This document shows positions 1 through 8,430 of a DNA stretch of 64,000 bases, piece after piece (within the stretch, counting starts at the first letter, position 1; every line of letters begins with the position of its first letter). The translations under genes were made by a program, and so were the position numbers. The stretch comes from Lachnospiraceae bacterium (GTDB lineage: Bacteria > Bacillota > Clostridia > Lachnospirales > Lachnospiraceae): contig JAFTPP010000032.1 in NCBI GenBank assembly GCA_017463255.1, forward strand, positions 1 through 64,000, in the 5' to 3' direction. Below the pieces are notes generated by a model, which ran no database searches, was not told where the DNA came from, and saw only the letters and a program-made list of their open reading frames with translations.

Positions 1-177
1 GTAGCCAAGTCTGGCAGGGATAAACGCTGAAGGCATCTAAGCGTGAAGCCCCCCTCAAGATGAGATATCCATACGAAAGTAGTAAGACCCCTTGAAGACG
101 ACGAGGTAGATAGGGCCAAGGTGTAAGCACAGTAATGTGTTCAGCTGATGGTTACTAATCGGTCGAGCGCTTAACCT
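1..177 (+). rRNA. 23S ribosomal RNA, 3' end (partial)
   Basis: The first ~177 bases read as the 3' domain of a bacterial 23S rRNA. They include the conserved stretch ending in GGTTACTAATCGGTCGAGCG and the terminal CTTAACC, which pairs with the 5' end of the molecule. The 5' part lies outside the window. The exact mature end is estimated from the usual terminal helix. No 5S gene follows; a terminator comes about 110 bases later. Confidence 0.95.
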
Positions 178-285
178 AGAAAAGGAACTGTTTAAGAGAA
201 CAGAGAGGAAAGTTATTCTAAGGAAGTAAGGTAAGAATTTTCAATGTTCGGTTTTGAAGGTACGATATTATATGACAAATTTTGA

Positions 286-313
286 GCATAAACAAAAGTT
301 TATGCTTTTTTTT
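286..313 (+). terminator. Rho-independent terminator of the rRNA operon
   Basis: A perfect 8-bp stem (GCATAAAC, AAAA loop, GTTTATGC) is followed directly by a run of eight T. It closes the rRNA transcription unit and separates it from cheV. The 108 bases between the 23S end and this stem hold no 5S or tRNA; they contain a short A/G-rich stretch and TGTTCGGTTTTGAAGG, probably part of a processing stem. Confidence 0.85.
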
Positions 314-353
314 CGTCTTTTTGCATAAAAAGGTGTTCAATTTTGAAAAACCG

Positions 354-362
354 TGTTATAAT
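354..362 (+). promoter_or_regulatory. Extended -10 promoter for cheV
   Basis: TGTTATAAT fits an extended -10 element (TGnTATAAT), about 46 bases before the chosen cheV start. The -35 region (TGTTCA at 334-339, 17-bp spacer) is poor, as is usual for extended -10 promoters. I found no sigma-D (flagellar) type match here. Confidence 0.5.
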
Positions 363-408
363 TTATACAGATTGTAATTGTTCAATAATGATTATAAGGA
401 GAATGTGT

Positions 409-1302
409 ATGGATACAAAGATACTTCTTGAGAATGGTACAAATGAATTAGAGATTTTGGAGTTTAGACTCGGCAACAATTCATACGGTATTAATGTTGC
501 AAAGATTAGAGAGATTATTCCTTTCCAGCCTGTAACAATTGTTCCGAATTCACATCCTAGTATTGAAGGTATTTTTATGCCACGTGATACTATGATTACT
601 GCAATTGACTTGAAGAACTGTTTGCAGATTGGTGAGTCACAGGATGAAGGTTTATTTATTATTACTAATTTTAATAAATTAGATATTGCATTCCATGTTG
701 ATTCAGTAGTTGGTATACATAGAATTTCATGGGGCGATATTATTAAACCTAATGCGACAGTATCCAGTTCAGAAGACGGAATTTCTACAGGTATTGTTAA
801 GTTAAATAATAAATTGATTATTATTCTTGATTTTGAAAAGATTATTACTGATATTAGTCCGGAAACAGGATTAAAGGTAAGTGAGATTACAGAACTTGGA
901 ACAAGAGAGAGAAACAGCATTCCGATTTTACTTGCAGAAGATTCAGCATTATTGAATAAACTGATTGTTGATTCACTTCAGAAAGCCGGATATGATAATA
1001 TCATTCATACACAAAATGGATCTGAGGCTTGGGATATTATTACAAAATATCGTAACGAAGGAACCTTAAAGAATAAGGTTAGATTGGTTATTACTGATAT
1101 TGAGATGCCTATTATGGATGGTCACAGATTAACTAAGCTCATTAAGGATAATGATGATACTAAGGATATTCCTGTAGTTATTTTCTCGTCCCTTGTTAAT
1201 GAAGAAATGAGACGTAAAGGTGAAGCTTTGGGCGCAAATGCGCAGTTATCAAAACCTGAAATTGGCAATCTTGTAAAAGAAATTGATAAACTGGTATTTT
1301 AA
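409..1302 (+). CDS. cheV: Chemotaxis coupling protein CheV (CheW-receiver fusion)
   Basis: CheV links methyl-accepting receptors to CheA and is tuned by phosphorylation. The 297-residue product has an N-terminal CheW-like domain (about residues 10-160) and a C-terminal receiver domain (about 172-295). The receiver shows the acidic pair E177/D178, phosphorylatable D230 in TDIEMP, and K282 in SKPE. I start at ATG 409 because AAGGAG (396-401) lies 7 bases upstream; ATG 403 and TTG 343 are poorly placed. The gene stands alone after the rRNA operon, with its own extended -10 promoter and a strong terminator, and no che or fla operon beside it. It points to a motile cell. Length and domain order are normal for the family. 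Confidence 0.93.
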   Translation: MDTKILLENGTNELEILEFRLGNNSYGINVAKIREIIPFQPVTIVPNSHPSIEGIFMPRDTMITAIDLKNCLQIGESQDEGLFIITNFNKLDIAFHVDSVVGIHRISWGDIIKPNATVSSSEDGISTGIVKLNNKLIIILDFEKIITDISPETGLKVSEITELGTRERNSIPILLAEDSALLNKLIVDSLQKAGYDNIIHTQNGSEAWDIITKYRNEGTLKNKVRLVITDIEMPIMDGHRLTKLIKDNDDTKDIPVVIFSSLVNEEMRRKGEALGANAQLSKPEIGNLVKEIDKLVF

Positions 1303-1322
1303 AAAAATAGAGATATAACGTT

Positions 1323-1347
1323 AAAGCCGGTCTTTGGACCGGCTTTT
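1323..1347 (+). terminator. Terminator after cheV
   Basis: A 10-bp stem AAAGCCGGTC / GACCGGCTTT with a 4-base loop ends in a short T run, 20 bases after the cheV stop. The T tract is short (TTTT then CGG), so some readthrough into the next gene is possible. Confidence 0.75.
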
Positions 1348-1371
1348 CGGATATAGAGAGGTTAGCATTCG

Positions 1372-2031
1372 ATGAAATATGATAAAAATCAGATTTTAGA
1401 TAAATTTGATAATGCAAAAAAAGTTTTAATCGGTATTGGAAATGAGTTTTCAGTATTAGATGATGACGGAAACTATAATGAGAATAAAGCCGAAGAAGTA
1501 TTAGCTGCTTATAATGTAATGGCCAAAAAACTTGGCGAGAAAGACTATTATATTTTAACCCTATGCACGGATGATCTGATATATAAGTCAGAACTTGATT
1601 CGGATAGAATTGTTGCACCATGTGGTTCCATAGGAAGGCTTCAATGTCCAAAAGGATGTGACCATAAAATATATGATGAACAGAAAGAAACTTGTTCTGT
1701 ATGTGGAGAATCTTTAGTTCCGAATACTGTGAACGCACCAACATATGTTGAAGAAGGTTACCTGGCTCAATGGGGAAATTATACAGCATGGCTTCAAAAA
1801 ACTCTAAATCGTGAGATTCTGATTTTTGATTTGGGTTCGGGAATTTATTATCCATCGGTATTAAGATTTCCTTTTGAGAAGATTACATTCTATAATAATA
1901 AGGCCAATTTGGTTCGAATTAACGAAAGTATTTCTCAGATTCCGGAGGAACTTGCCGATAAAGCATATAACCAACATTACAATGCAGTAGAATATTGTAA
2001 AAATGGGTTTGTTGAATGGGATAATATATGA
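1372..2031 (+). CDS. Sirtuin-like protein without the catalytic histidine
   Basis: The 219-residue product follows a sirtuin (NAD-dependent deacylase) layout in weak form. There is an N-terminal strand ending in a Gly-rich turn (VLIGIGNEFS, about 18-27). PCGSIGRLQC (83-92) sits where active sirtuins have the catalytic ELHGS element. Four zinc-type Cys follow (C92, C96, C108, C111), then a VPNTV segment. Where the catalytic His should be there is C84. The usual NID motif is replaced by CTDD. It is therefore probably a pseudoenzyme or a divergent NAD/ADP-ribose-binding protein. The SD AGAGAGG lies about 11 bases before the ATG. It sits between cheV and a large repeat protein; partner and function are unknown. 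The sirtuin assignment is pattern-based and not certain. Confidence 0.6.
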   Translation: MKYDKNQILDKFDNAKKVLIGIGNEFSVLDDDGNYNENKAEEVLAAYNVMAKKLGEKDYYILTLCTDDLIYKSELDSDRIVAPCGSIGRLQCPKGCDHKIYDEQKETCSVCGESLVPNTVNAPTYVEEGYLAQWGNYTAWLQKTLNREILIFDLGSGIYYPSVLRFPFEKITFYNNKANLVRINESISQIPEELADKAYNQHYNAVEYCKNGFVEWDNI

Positions 2032-2037
2032 TAAAAT
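2009..2037 (+). promoter_or_regulatory. Promoter for the repeat-rich membrane protein
   Basis: TTGTTG (2009-2014), a 17-bp spacer, and the extended -10 TGATAAAAT (core 2032-2037) lie over the 3' end of the sirtuin-like gene, about 30 bases before the next start codon. Confidence 0.5.
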
Positions 2038-2065
2038 GCACATATCTTAGTGTGGAGGATGACCT

Positions 2066-4192
2066 ATGGGTACAAATGAAGAATACCTGGACAGTTTGTT
2101 GAAAAATTCATTAAATGCTATAGATGATGGAAATTCCGGCATGGAACGTATTGCCGGTTTGCACAAGCAGAATCAAGAGCCGGAAGTAAGTGAAGAGCCC
2201 CTTGATTTATATGCTGAGCCCATCAGTGACGAGCCGATAGATTTGTTTTCAGAACCGATTAGTGATGAGCCGATAGATTTGTTTGCGGAGCCCATTAGTG
2301 ATGAGCCGATAGATTTGTTTGCGGAGCCCATTAGTGACGAGCCGATAGATTTGTTTGCGGAGCCCATTAGTGACGAGCCGATAGACTTGTTTGCGGAGCC
2401 CATTAGTGACGAGCCGATAGATTTATTTTCAGAACCAATCAGTGAAGAGGCAGATTTTATTCCGATTGATGAGCAAGAGGGGATTGCTGATTTAATTGCA
2501 GATTTTGGTACAGATTTTAAGGAAGATTCTGATGATATTATTTTAGAAGCAGGGGAAGATGAAGAACCTCTGATGAATCAGACCATTGTTTTAGATGATG
2601 AGGAACCGGTTTTACCGGAAGCGGATATAGCAAATGACTTTACAGAGCTTATGCCGGAAGCGGATATGGCAAATGACTTTACAGAGCTTATGCCGGAAGC
2701 GGATATGGCAAATGACTTTACAGAGCTTATGCCGGAAGCGGATATGACCAATGACTTTACGGAGCTTATGCCCAATGAGGATACAGCAGATGAGTTTTCG
2801 GATATTTTGGCTGCAGCAGATGCGATAGAAGAAAATCCGGATGCCTTTGATATCAGTGCTTTTGAAAATTGGGCAAATGAAGCTCAAGAACAGCCGGACA
2901 TTCCGATTGTACCTTCGCCACAAGACTATTCTCAATCAGAGATGTTCTCAGATGATAACGGTAAAAAGAGAAAACGTATCAAGAAAGAGAAGGTTAAGAA
3001 AGAGAAAGTTAAGAAAGAAAAAGTAAAAAAAGAAAAGGTTAAGAAAGAAAGAGTTAAAGAAGAACCTGTGATTACAGATGATATGATTATGGAACAGGTT
3101 CCTGAAATGCCTTTAGAAGACTTTGGTTTTTCGACCGGTTCTGACGATATTCCTGAGTCAATGTTTGCTACGGATATCGAGAGTATGTTCCAGAGTGATG
3201 GAGATTTTGCGACGGAACAGAGTATTGAAAGTATTCTTTTAGGCGATGCGGATGAGTTAGCTTCTATTCCTGAAAAGAATGCTCCGAAAAAGGATGGATT
3301 TTTTGCCCGTATGTCAGAAGCTTTGTTTGCCGAAGACGAGGAAGAGCCTGAAGATACCCAAAAGGTTAAGGAGAAAAAATCCAAAAAGGATAAAAAAGGA
3401 AAGAAAGACACTAACGCTGATCCTGAATTGTCAGAAGATGATTTAGAAGACGCAGAGCAGCAAAAGGGTAAGAAGAAAAAAGAAAAAGTGAAAAAGGAGA
3501 AGAAGCCTAAGAAAGAGAAGGTTGAGACTCCGAAAGAAAAATCTAATTTATCACTTAAAAGATGTTTGCCGGTTATATGTATTTGCGTTGGTATCGGAAT
3601 TATCCTGATAGTATTAATTCTTGTGGTTCCGGATGCATTACAGATGAAAAAGGCCCGTAGCGCATATTATAATCAGAATTATGAAGAGGCATATGAAGCC
3701 CTTTCAGGATGCGATTTGAATGCGAGTGATAAGATTTTATACAGAAAAGCTGAAATAATGATGCTTATGGAGACGAAAGTTTCTGATTATGAGCTTCATA
3801 GTTATTTGGGACAGAAAATGGAAGCGTTAGACGATGTTTTCATAGGTCTTGACAGATATTATAAAAACTATGGTGAAATTGAGAAACTTAATATTCTGAC
3901 CGAAGCAAACACTATTTATCAGAAGTTGTTAGAGATTGCTAATACAAAGTACAATTTAAGCGAAGAAGAAATCCGTACAGTACTTGAGTATGAAGATCCT
4001 GTTACATATACTAAAATTCTGGATTCGATATTAAAAGGAAACGGTATTGATATTTTTACCACTGTGATTCCGGACGAACCGGTAGACAGTAACAATAATA
4101 AAGAGAATATCAATAATCTGGAAGATGTTATGGACGAAGAACAGGATATTATTGATCAGATGGCTGACTACCTGGAAGGTCAGGGGACATAA
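2066..4192 (+). CDS. Repeat-rich single-pass membrane protein, function unknown
   Basis: The 708-residue product matches no family I recognise. The first ~495 residues are very acidic and low-complexity. They hold seven 12-residue units (EPIDLFAEPISD type, 44-127), four 13-residue units (PEADMANDFTELM type, 184-235), five KKEKV units (306-330) and a second Lys-rich block. One hydrophobic segment (about 499-522) is followed by a ~180-residue helical part (ARSAYYNQNYEEAYEAL) that resembles a single TPR motif. Lys residues just before the hydrophobic segment suggest the repeat half stays in the cytoplasm and the TPR-like end is outside. The SD GGAGGATG precedes ATG 2066. hisH starts 25 bases after the stop with no terminator between, so cotranscription is likely. 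A scaffold or assembly role is only a guess. Confidence 0.6.
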   Translation: MGTNEEYLDSLLKNSLNAIDDGNSGMERIAGLHKQNQEPEVSEEPLDLYAEPISDEPIDLFSEPISDEPIDLFAEPISDEPIDLFAEPISDEPIDLFAEPISDEPIDLFAEPISDEPIDLFSEPISEEADFIPIDEQEGIADLIADFGTDFKEDSDDIILEAGEDEEPLMNQTIVLDDEEPVLPEADIANDFTELMPEADMANDFTELMPEADMANDFTELMPEADMTNDFTELMPNEDTADEFSDILAAADAIEENPDAFDISAFENWANEAQEQPDIPIVPSPQDYSQSEMFSDDNGKKRKRIKKEKVKKEKVKKEKVKKEKVKKERVKEEPVITDDMIMEQVPEMPLEDFGFSTGSDDIPESMFATDIESMFQSDGDFATEQSIESILLGDADELASIPEKNAPKKDGFFARMSEALFAEDEEEPEDTQKVKEKKSKKDKKGKKDTNADPELSEDDLEDAEQQKGKKKKEKVKKEKKPKKEKVETPKEKSNLSLKRCLPVICICVGIGIILIVLILVVPDALQMKKARSAYYNQNYEEAYEALSGCDLNASDKILYRKAEIMMLMETKVSDYELHSYLGQKMEALDDVFIGLDRYYKNYGEIEKLNILTEANTIYQKLLEIANTKYNLSEEEIRTVLEYEDPVTYTKILDSILKGNGIDIFTTVIPDEPVDSNNNKENINNLEDVMDEEQDIIDQMADYLEGQGT
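2195..2446 (+). repeat. Seven in-frame 36-bp tandem repeats
   Basis: Seven units of 36 bp encode EPIDLFAEPISD-type 12-mers. The four central units are almost identical at DNA level; the outer ones carry Y/F and A/S changes. Because the unit is a multiple of three, gain or loss changes length only, not frame. Confidence 0.9.
2615..2770 (+). repeat. Four in-frame 39-bp tandem repeats
   Basis: Four units of 39 bp encode PEADMANDFTELM. They are nearly identical at DNA level (the last has ACC for GCA and ACG for ACA), which points to recent duplication. Confidence 0.9.
2981..3055 (+). repeat. Five 15-bp Lys/Glu repeats
   Basis: Five tandem 15-bp units encode KKEKV (last one KKERV) within the same protein, giving a highly basic block between acidic regions. 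Confidence 0.85.
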
Positions 4193-4217
4193 ATTACAGG
4201 CATGAGAGGATACTAAA

Positions 4218-4823
4218 ATGATCGCTATCATTGATTATGATGCAGGAAATATTAAGAGCGTAGAAAAAGCGTTACACTTTTTAGGAAAAGAAGCGGTGAT
4301 TACCAGAGATAAAGATGTTCTTTTACAGGCAGACCATGTAATTTTGCCGGGTGTCGGTAATTTTGGTGATGCCATGGAAAAAATCAATCTTTACGGTCTT
4401 AAGCCGGTAATAGAAGAAATTGTTTCTAAGGGAACTCCGTTTTTGGGTATATGCCTTGGATTACAGCTTTTGTTTGAAGAAAGTGAAGAGTGTCCAGGGG
4501 TAAAAGGACTGGAGCTTTTAAAGGGAAAGGTTGTTAAAATTCCTGAGACAGAGGAATTAAAAGTTCCTCAAATAGGTTGGAACAGCTTAAAATATCCTAA
4601 TAAAGGGCGTTTATATGAAGGAATACCGGAAGATTCTTACGTATATTTTGTGCACTCCTATTATTTGCAGGCCAAAGAGCCCCATATTGTAGTGGCAACA
4701 ACGGATTACGGTGTTAAGGTCCATGCATCTGTTGAAAAAGACAATATTTTTGCATGTCAGTTTCATCCGGAAAAAAGCTCCGATGTAGGACTTGCCATTT
4801 TGAATAATTTTGTGAGTATTTAG
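4218..4823 (+). CDS. hisH: Imidazole glycerol phosphate synthase, glutaminase subunit
   Basis: HisH releases ammonia from glutamine and passes it to HisF in step 5 of histidine synthesis. The 201-residue class I amidotransferase has nucleophile C79 in GICLGLQ and the pair H183/E185 in QFHPEKS, as expected. The PGVGNFG oxyanion-strand region is also present. Length is normal. The SD GAGAGGA precedes ATG 4218. hisF starts 10 bases after the stop, so the two subunits are made together. No other his gene is nearby. Confidence 0.97.
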   Translation: MIAIIDYDAGNIKSVEKALHFLGKEAVITRDKDVLLQADHVILPGVGNFGDAMEKINLYGLKPVIEEIVSKGTPFLGICLGLQLLFEESEECPGVKGLELLKGKVVKIPETEELKVPQIGWNSLKYPNKGRLYEGIPEDSYVYFVHSYYLQAKEPHIVVATTDYGVKVHASVEKDNIFACQFHPEKSSDVGLAILNNFVSI

Positions 4824-4833
4824 GAGGAATATC

Positions 4834-5595
4834 ATGCATACAAAAAGAATTATTCCTTGTCTGGATGTGAATAATGGCAGGGTTGTAAAAGGTGTTAATT
4901 TTGTGAATCTGATTGATGCAGGAGATCCGGTTGAGACAGCAGCTGCATATGACAAGGCAGGCGCTGATGAATTAGTATTTTTGGATATTACCGCTTCAAG
5001 TGATAATCGTGCCACTGTGGTTGACATGGTCCGCAAAGTAGCGGAAAAGGTATTTATTCCTTTTACGGTTGGCGGCGGCATCAGAACTGTGGATAATTTT
5101 AAAGAGATTCTTCGCGAAGGCGCTGACAAGGTAGCTGTTAATTCGGCTGCAATTATGAATCCGCGCTTGATTAGTGACGCGGCAGATAAATTTGGAAGTC
5201 AATGTGTGGTTGTAGCGATTGATGCTAAGCGTAGGGCTGACGGTACAGGCTGGAACATATTTAAGAATGGTGGCCGTGTTGATATGGGAATTGATGCGGT
5301 TGAATGGGCGATAAAAGCATGTGAGCTTGGAGCCGGAGAGATTCTTTTAACCAGTATGGATTGTGATGGTACCAAAAACGGATTTGATAATGAATTAACC
5401 CGCATTATTTCCGAAAGTGTTTCCATTCCGGTGATTGCGTCCGGCGGTGCAGGCAGTTTGGAGCATTTTAAGACAGTATTAACAGAAGGTAAAGCCGATG
5501 CGGCATTGGCAGCCTCCTTATTCCACTTTAAAGAACTGGAAATCAGGGAAGTTAAGGATTATCTTGCAAAGAACGGAATTTCTGTCCGAAGATAA
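4834..5595 (+). CDS. hisF: Imidazole glycerol phosphate synthase, cyclase subunit
   Basis: HisF is the TIM-barrel subunit that uses HisH-derived ammonia to convert PRFAR into imidazole glycerol phosphate and AICAR. The 253-residue protein keeps both catalytic aspartates, D11 (IIPCLD) and D130 (VVVAID), and the phosphate-binding GGGI (80-83) and ASGGAG loops. The SD AGGAGG is well placed before ATG 4834. The gene directly follows hisH and leads into ung with a short gap. Confidence 0.97.
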   Translation: MHTKRIIPCLDVNNGRVVKGVNFVNLIDAGDPVETAAAYDKAGADELVFLDITASSDNRATVVDMVRKVAEKVFIPFTVGGGIRTVDNFKEILREGADKVAVNSAAIMNPRLISDAADKFGSQCVVVAIDAKRRADGTGWNIFKNGGRVDMGIDAVEWAIKACELGAGEILLTSMDCDGTKNGFDNELTRIISESVSIPVIASGGAGSLEHFKTVLTEGKADAALAASLFHFKELEIREVKDYLAKNGISVRR

Positions 5596-5610
5596 CAGGA
5601 AAGGATGGGG

Positions 5611-6291
5611 ATGATAATGCCACCCATTAGTAACGATTGGTTATTACCATTAAAAGATGAGTTTAAAAAAGAGTATTATAAAAATCTGCATAAGAAAGTG
5701 GTGGAAGAATATAACTCCTGTTTGGTGTTTCCCCATGCGGATGATATATTTAATGCCTTTCATTTGACTCCGTTTCAGGAGGTGAAGGTGGTAATTATAG
5801 GGCAGGACCCTTATCATAATGTAGGACAAGCCCATGGCCTGTGTTTTTCGGTAAAACCGGATGTAGAGATTCCGCCATCTCTTGTGAATATTTATAAAGA
5901 ACTGCAAGATGATTTGGGATGCTATATACCTAACAATGGCTATTTGGTAAAATGGGCAAAACAGGGAGTACTGCTTTTAAATACGGTATTAACGGTACGT
6001 GCCCATCAAGCTAACTCTCATAGGGGAATCGGCTGGGAAGAGTTTACGGATGCTGCGATTATGGCACTTGCCAAAGAAGACAGACCAATAGTCTTTATTT
6101 TATGGGGAAGTCCGGCACAAAAGAAAGCCCAGATGATTTCAAATCCGAAACATCTTGTGTTAAAAGCACCCCATCCAAGCCCATTGTCTTCTTATCGTGG
6201 TTTTTTTGGCAGTAAACCCTTTAGTAAGACAAATGAGTATTTAAAGCAAAACGGGTTATCGCCCATAGACTGGCAAATAGAAAATGTATAG
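5611..6291 (+). CDS. ung: Uracil-DNA glycosylase
   Basis: Ung cuts uracil from DNA in base-excision repair. The product is about 226 residues, normal for family 1. It has the water-activating motif GQDPYH (Asp near residue 66), the uracil-specificity Phe in GLCFS, and the DNA-minor-groove loop HPSPLS with its catalytic His. Three in-frame ATGs (5605, 5611, 5617) lie close together. AGGAAAGG (5597-5604) best fits ATG 5611; ATG 5617 is also possible. The gene follows hisF by 15 bases and ends at a terminator. Confidence 0.95.
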   Translation: MIMPPISNDWLLPLKDEFKKEYYKNLHKKVVEEYNSCLVFPHADDIFNAFHLTPFQEVKVVIIGQDPYHNVGQAHGLCFSVKPDVEIPPSLVNIYKELQDDLGCYIPNNGYLVKWAKQGVLLLNTVLTVRAHQANSHRGIGWEEFTDAAIMALAKEDRPIVFILWGSPAQKKAQMISNPKHLVLKAPHPSPLSSYRGFFGSKPFSKTNEYLKQNGLSPIDWQIENV

Positions 6292-6298
6292 AGTAAAC

Positions 6299-6344
6299 AG
6301 ATGTCTGTATGGAATTCAAAAGAAGAATGCAGGCATCTTTTTTG
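6299..6344 (+). terminator. Terminator after ung
   Basis: A 12-bp stem (AGATGTCTGTAT with ATGCAGGCATCT, two G-U pairs) is followed by TTTTTTG. It ends the unit running from the repeat protein or hisH through ung. Confidence 0.8.
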
Positions 6345-6354
6345 TTTAAACGGC

Positions 6355-6383
6355 TTGACAGATATAAAAAACTGGAATATAGT
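6355..6383 (+). promoter_or_regulatory. Promoter of the TrmB-lysA operon, with a possible operator
   Basis: A perfect -35 TTGACA (6355-6360), 17-bp spacer and -10 TATAGT (6378-6383). Just downstream, GTTC (6384-6387) and GAAC (6395-6398) form a small inverted repeat around the start point; it could be an autoregulatory operator, which is only inference. Confidence 0.8.
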
Positions 6384-6431
6384 GTTCCTATAAAGAACTA
6401 CTAATAATTTCTTAAATGTAAGAGGAATCAT

Positions 6432-7130
6432 ATGATTGAGAGATTAATGTCTTTTGGTTTGTCAAGGCAAGAAGCAATTATTTATCAGGCCCTTTATCAA
6501 CAGGAACCATTAAGCGGTTATGAAGTGTCTAAACAGACCGGCATTTCCCGTTCTAATGTTTACAGTACTTTGTCTGCATTGACGGACAAAGGGGCAGCAT
6601 ACTTATTAGAGGGCAATCCGTCCAGATATCAGGCGGTTAATATTGATGAATTCACTCATAATTATTTGAAAGAATTACAGGAAAACCGTAATTATCTTAT
6701 GGAACATTTAAAGAGACAACATGAGAGCCAGGATGGTTACATTACCATAACCGGACATAAGAATATTTTAAATAAGATTCAGGTTATGATAAGTGCAGCA
6801 AAAGAACGTGTGTATCTGTCGGTTTCCAGTGATAGATTGCATTTATTTAGACCTGAACTTGAAAAATGTTGTCAAAGAGGGATTAAGGTTGTTATTATAT
6901 CCGATGGGAATAATCCCTATGATTTTGAGTGCCTATATTATATTAGTGACACTAAGGATACCCAATTGCGTTTGATTGTGGATTCCCAATATGTATTAAC
7001 CGGTACTATTCCCGGGGACGGCAGTGATAAGTGTTTATATTGTGCACAGGAAAATTTTGTCAATGTATTTAAAGATGCATTGCGTAATGAAATACAACTG
7101 ATACAGATTAAGGAGGCTAAAAATGAGTAA
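6432..7130 (+). CDS. TrmB-family transcriptional regulator
   Basis: The 232-residue protein has an N-terminal TrmB-type winged helix (about 1-75: LSRQEAIIYQAL, then SGYEVSKQTGISRSNVYSTL as recognition helix). A short linker helix and a C-terminal domain with a PLD-like fold pattern (ITGHKNILNKI ... VYLSVSS ... GIKVVIIS) follow. That C-terminal half is typical of bacterial TrmB-like proteins that lack the archaeal sugar-binding domain. The next gene, lysA-like, starts 8 bases before this one stops, so the two are translationally coupled and share the promoter at 6355. The regulator therefore may respond to a metabolite linked to that decarboxylase; the ligand is unknown. Confidence 0.85.
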   Translation: MIERLMSFGLSRQEAIIYQALYQQEPLSGYEVSKQTGISRSNVYSTLSALTDKGAAYLLEGNPSRYQAVNIDEFTHNYLKELQENRNYLMEHLKRQHESQDGYITITGHKNILNKIQVMISAAKERVYLSVSSDRLHLFRPELEKCCQRGIKVVIISDGNNPYDFECLYYISDTKDTQLRLIVDSQYVLTGTIPGDGSDKCLYCAQENFVNVFKDALRNEIQLIQIKEAKNE

Positions 7131-8403
7131 ATTACCATTTGTTACAAAAAGTCAAATAGAAGAAATTACTAAAACATATCCAACCCCTTTTCATATTTAT
7201 GATGAAAAAGGAATCCGCGAAAACGCGCAAGCATTAAAAGATGCTTTTGCATGGAATAAAGGGTTCAAAGAATACTTTGCTGTAAAGGCAACCCCCAATC
7301 CGTTTCTAATTGATATTTTGAGAGAATATGGATGCGGATGCGACTGTTCTTCTTTGACAGAATTAATGTTAAGTAAGGCAATGGGAGTAACCGGCGATGA
7401 TATTATGTTTTCATCCAATGATACTCCGGCAGAAGAGTTTAAATATGCATATAAAATCGGAGCAACCATTAATTTAGACGATTTTACCCACATTGAGTTC
7501 TTAGAAGATGCTATCGGAACAATTCCTGATACGATCAGTTGCCGTTATAATCCGGGGGGAGTGTTCAAAATCAGCACAGATATCATGGACAATCCGGGTG
7601 AGGCGAAATATGGTTTTACAACAGAACAGTTGTTGGAAGGATACCGTATCTTAAAAGAAAAAGGCGCAAAGCGTTTTGGTATGCACGCATTTCTTGCAAG
7701 TAATACTGTAACCAATGAGTATTATCCGACTCTTGCCAGAACATTATTTGAAACAGCCGTTATGATTAAAGAAAAAACAGGCGTTGAACTTTCGTTCATT
7801 AATTTGAGCGGAGGTATCGGAATTCCATACAGACCTGAACAGGAAAAGAATGATATTAAGGCAATTGGTGAAGGTGTGCGTAAGGTATATGAAGAAGTGT
7901 TAGTTCCGGCGGGACTTGGAGATGTTGCGATTTATACTGAACTTGGCCGTTTTATGATGGGACCTTACGGATTATTGGTAACCCAGGCAATCCATGAAAA
8001 ACACACACATAAAGAGTACATTGGTTGTGATGCCTGCGCGGTAAACCTTATGCGTCCTGCCATGTATGGTGCTTATCATCATATTACCGTTCTTGGCAAA
8101 GAAAACGAAGTATGTGACCACATGTATGATGTAACAGGTTCCCTTTGTGAAAATAATGATAAGTTTGCTATTGACAGAATGCTTCCCAAAGTAGAAATGG
8201 GAGATTATCTTGCTATTCATGATACCGGTGCACATGGCTATGCAATGGGATATAACTATAACGGAAAATTAAAGTCCGCAGAGCTGTTGTTACAAGAAGA
8301 TGGCAGCGTAAAATTAATTCGTAGAGCTGAAACTCCAAAGGATTATTTTGCAACATTTGATCAATTTGACATCTACGGAAAGCTTCCTTTTGATGAAGTC
8401 TAA
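7123..8403 (+). CDS. lysA: Diaminopimelate decarboxylase-like PLP enzyme
   Basis: A fold-III PLP decarboxylase of 426 residues, close to LysA in length. PLP-lysine K55 lies in FAVKATPNP; the phosphate-binding Gly-rich loop is NLSGGIGIPY. The C-terminal barrel residues occur in CDACAVNLMRPAMYGAYH and the Cys of GSLCENND; GAHGYAM is also conserved. LysA makes lysine from meso-diaminopimelate. The SD AAGGAGG lies inside the end of the regulator gene. A related specificity (ornithine, carboxynorspermidine) cannot be fully excluded. No other lysine genes are near; pairing with a dedicated TrmB regulator is unusual. Confidence 0.85.
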   Translation: MSKLPFVTKSQIEEITKTYPTPFHIYDEKGIRENAQALKDAFAWNKGFKEYFAVKATPNPFLIDILREYGCGCDCSSLTELMLSKAMGVTGDDIMFSSNDTPAEEFKYAYKIGATINLDDFTHIEFLEDAIGTIPDTISCRYNPGGVFKISTDIMDNPGEAKYGFTTEQLLEGYRILKEKGAKRFGMHAFLASNTVTNEYYPTLARTLFETAVMIKEKTGVELSFINLSGGIGIPYRPEQEKNDIKAIGEGVRKVYEEVLVPAGLGDVAIYTELGRFMMGPYGLLVTQAIHEKHTHKEYIGCDACAVNLMRPAMYGAYHHITVLGKENEVCDHMYDVTGSLCENNDKFAIDRMLPKVEMGDYLAIHDTGAHGYAMGYNYNGKLKSAELLLQEDGSVKLIRRAETPKDYFATFDQFDIYGKLPFDEV

Positions 8404-8430
8404 TCTGTGATAAAAAAAGTAAAAATTTGC

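Noticed and set aside
178..285. 5S rRNA after 23S
   Set aside because: None of the 5S conserved blocks (for example the CCGAAC loop region) is present.
326..356. Flagellar sigma-D promoter for cheV
   Set aside because: TAAA is present, but CCG lies 21 bases on instead of ~15 and the GATA part is missing.
2195..2446. Possible CRISPR array
   Set aside because: The 36-bp units are directly adjacent with no spacers and stay in one reading frame, so they are coding repeats.
2173..2775. Repeat-rich open frames on the - strand within the large membrane-protein gene
   Set aside because: They mirror the + strand tandem repeats, have no SD and no independent promoter; the + frame is continuous and has an SD.
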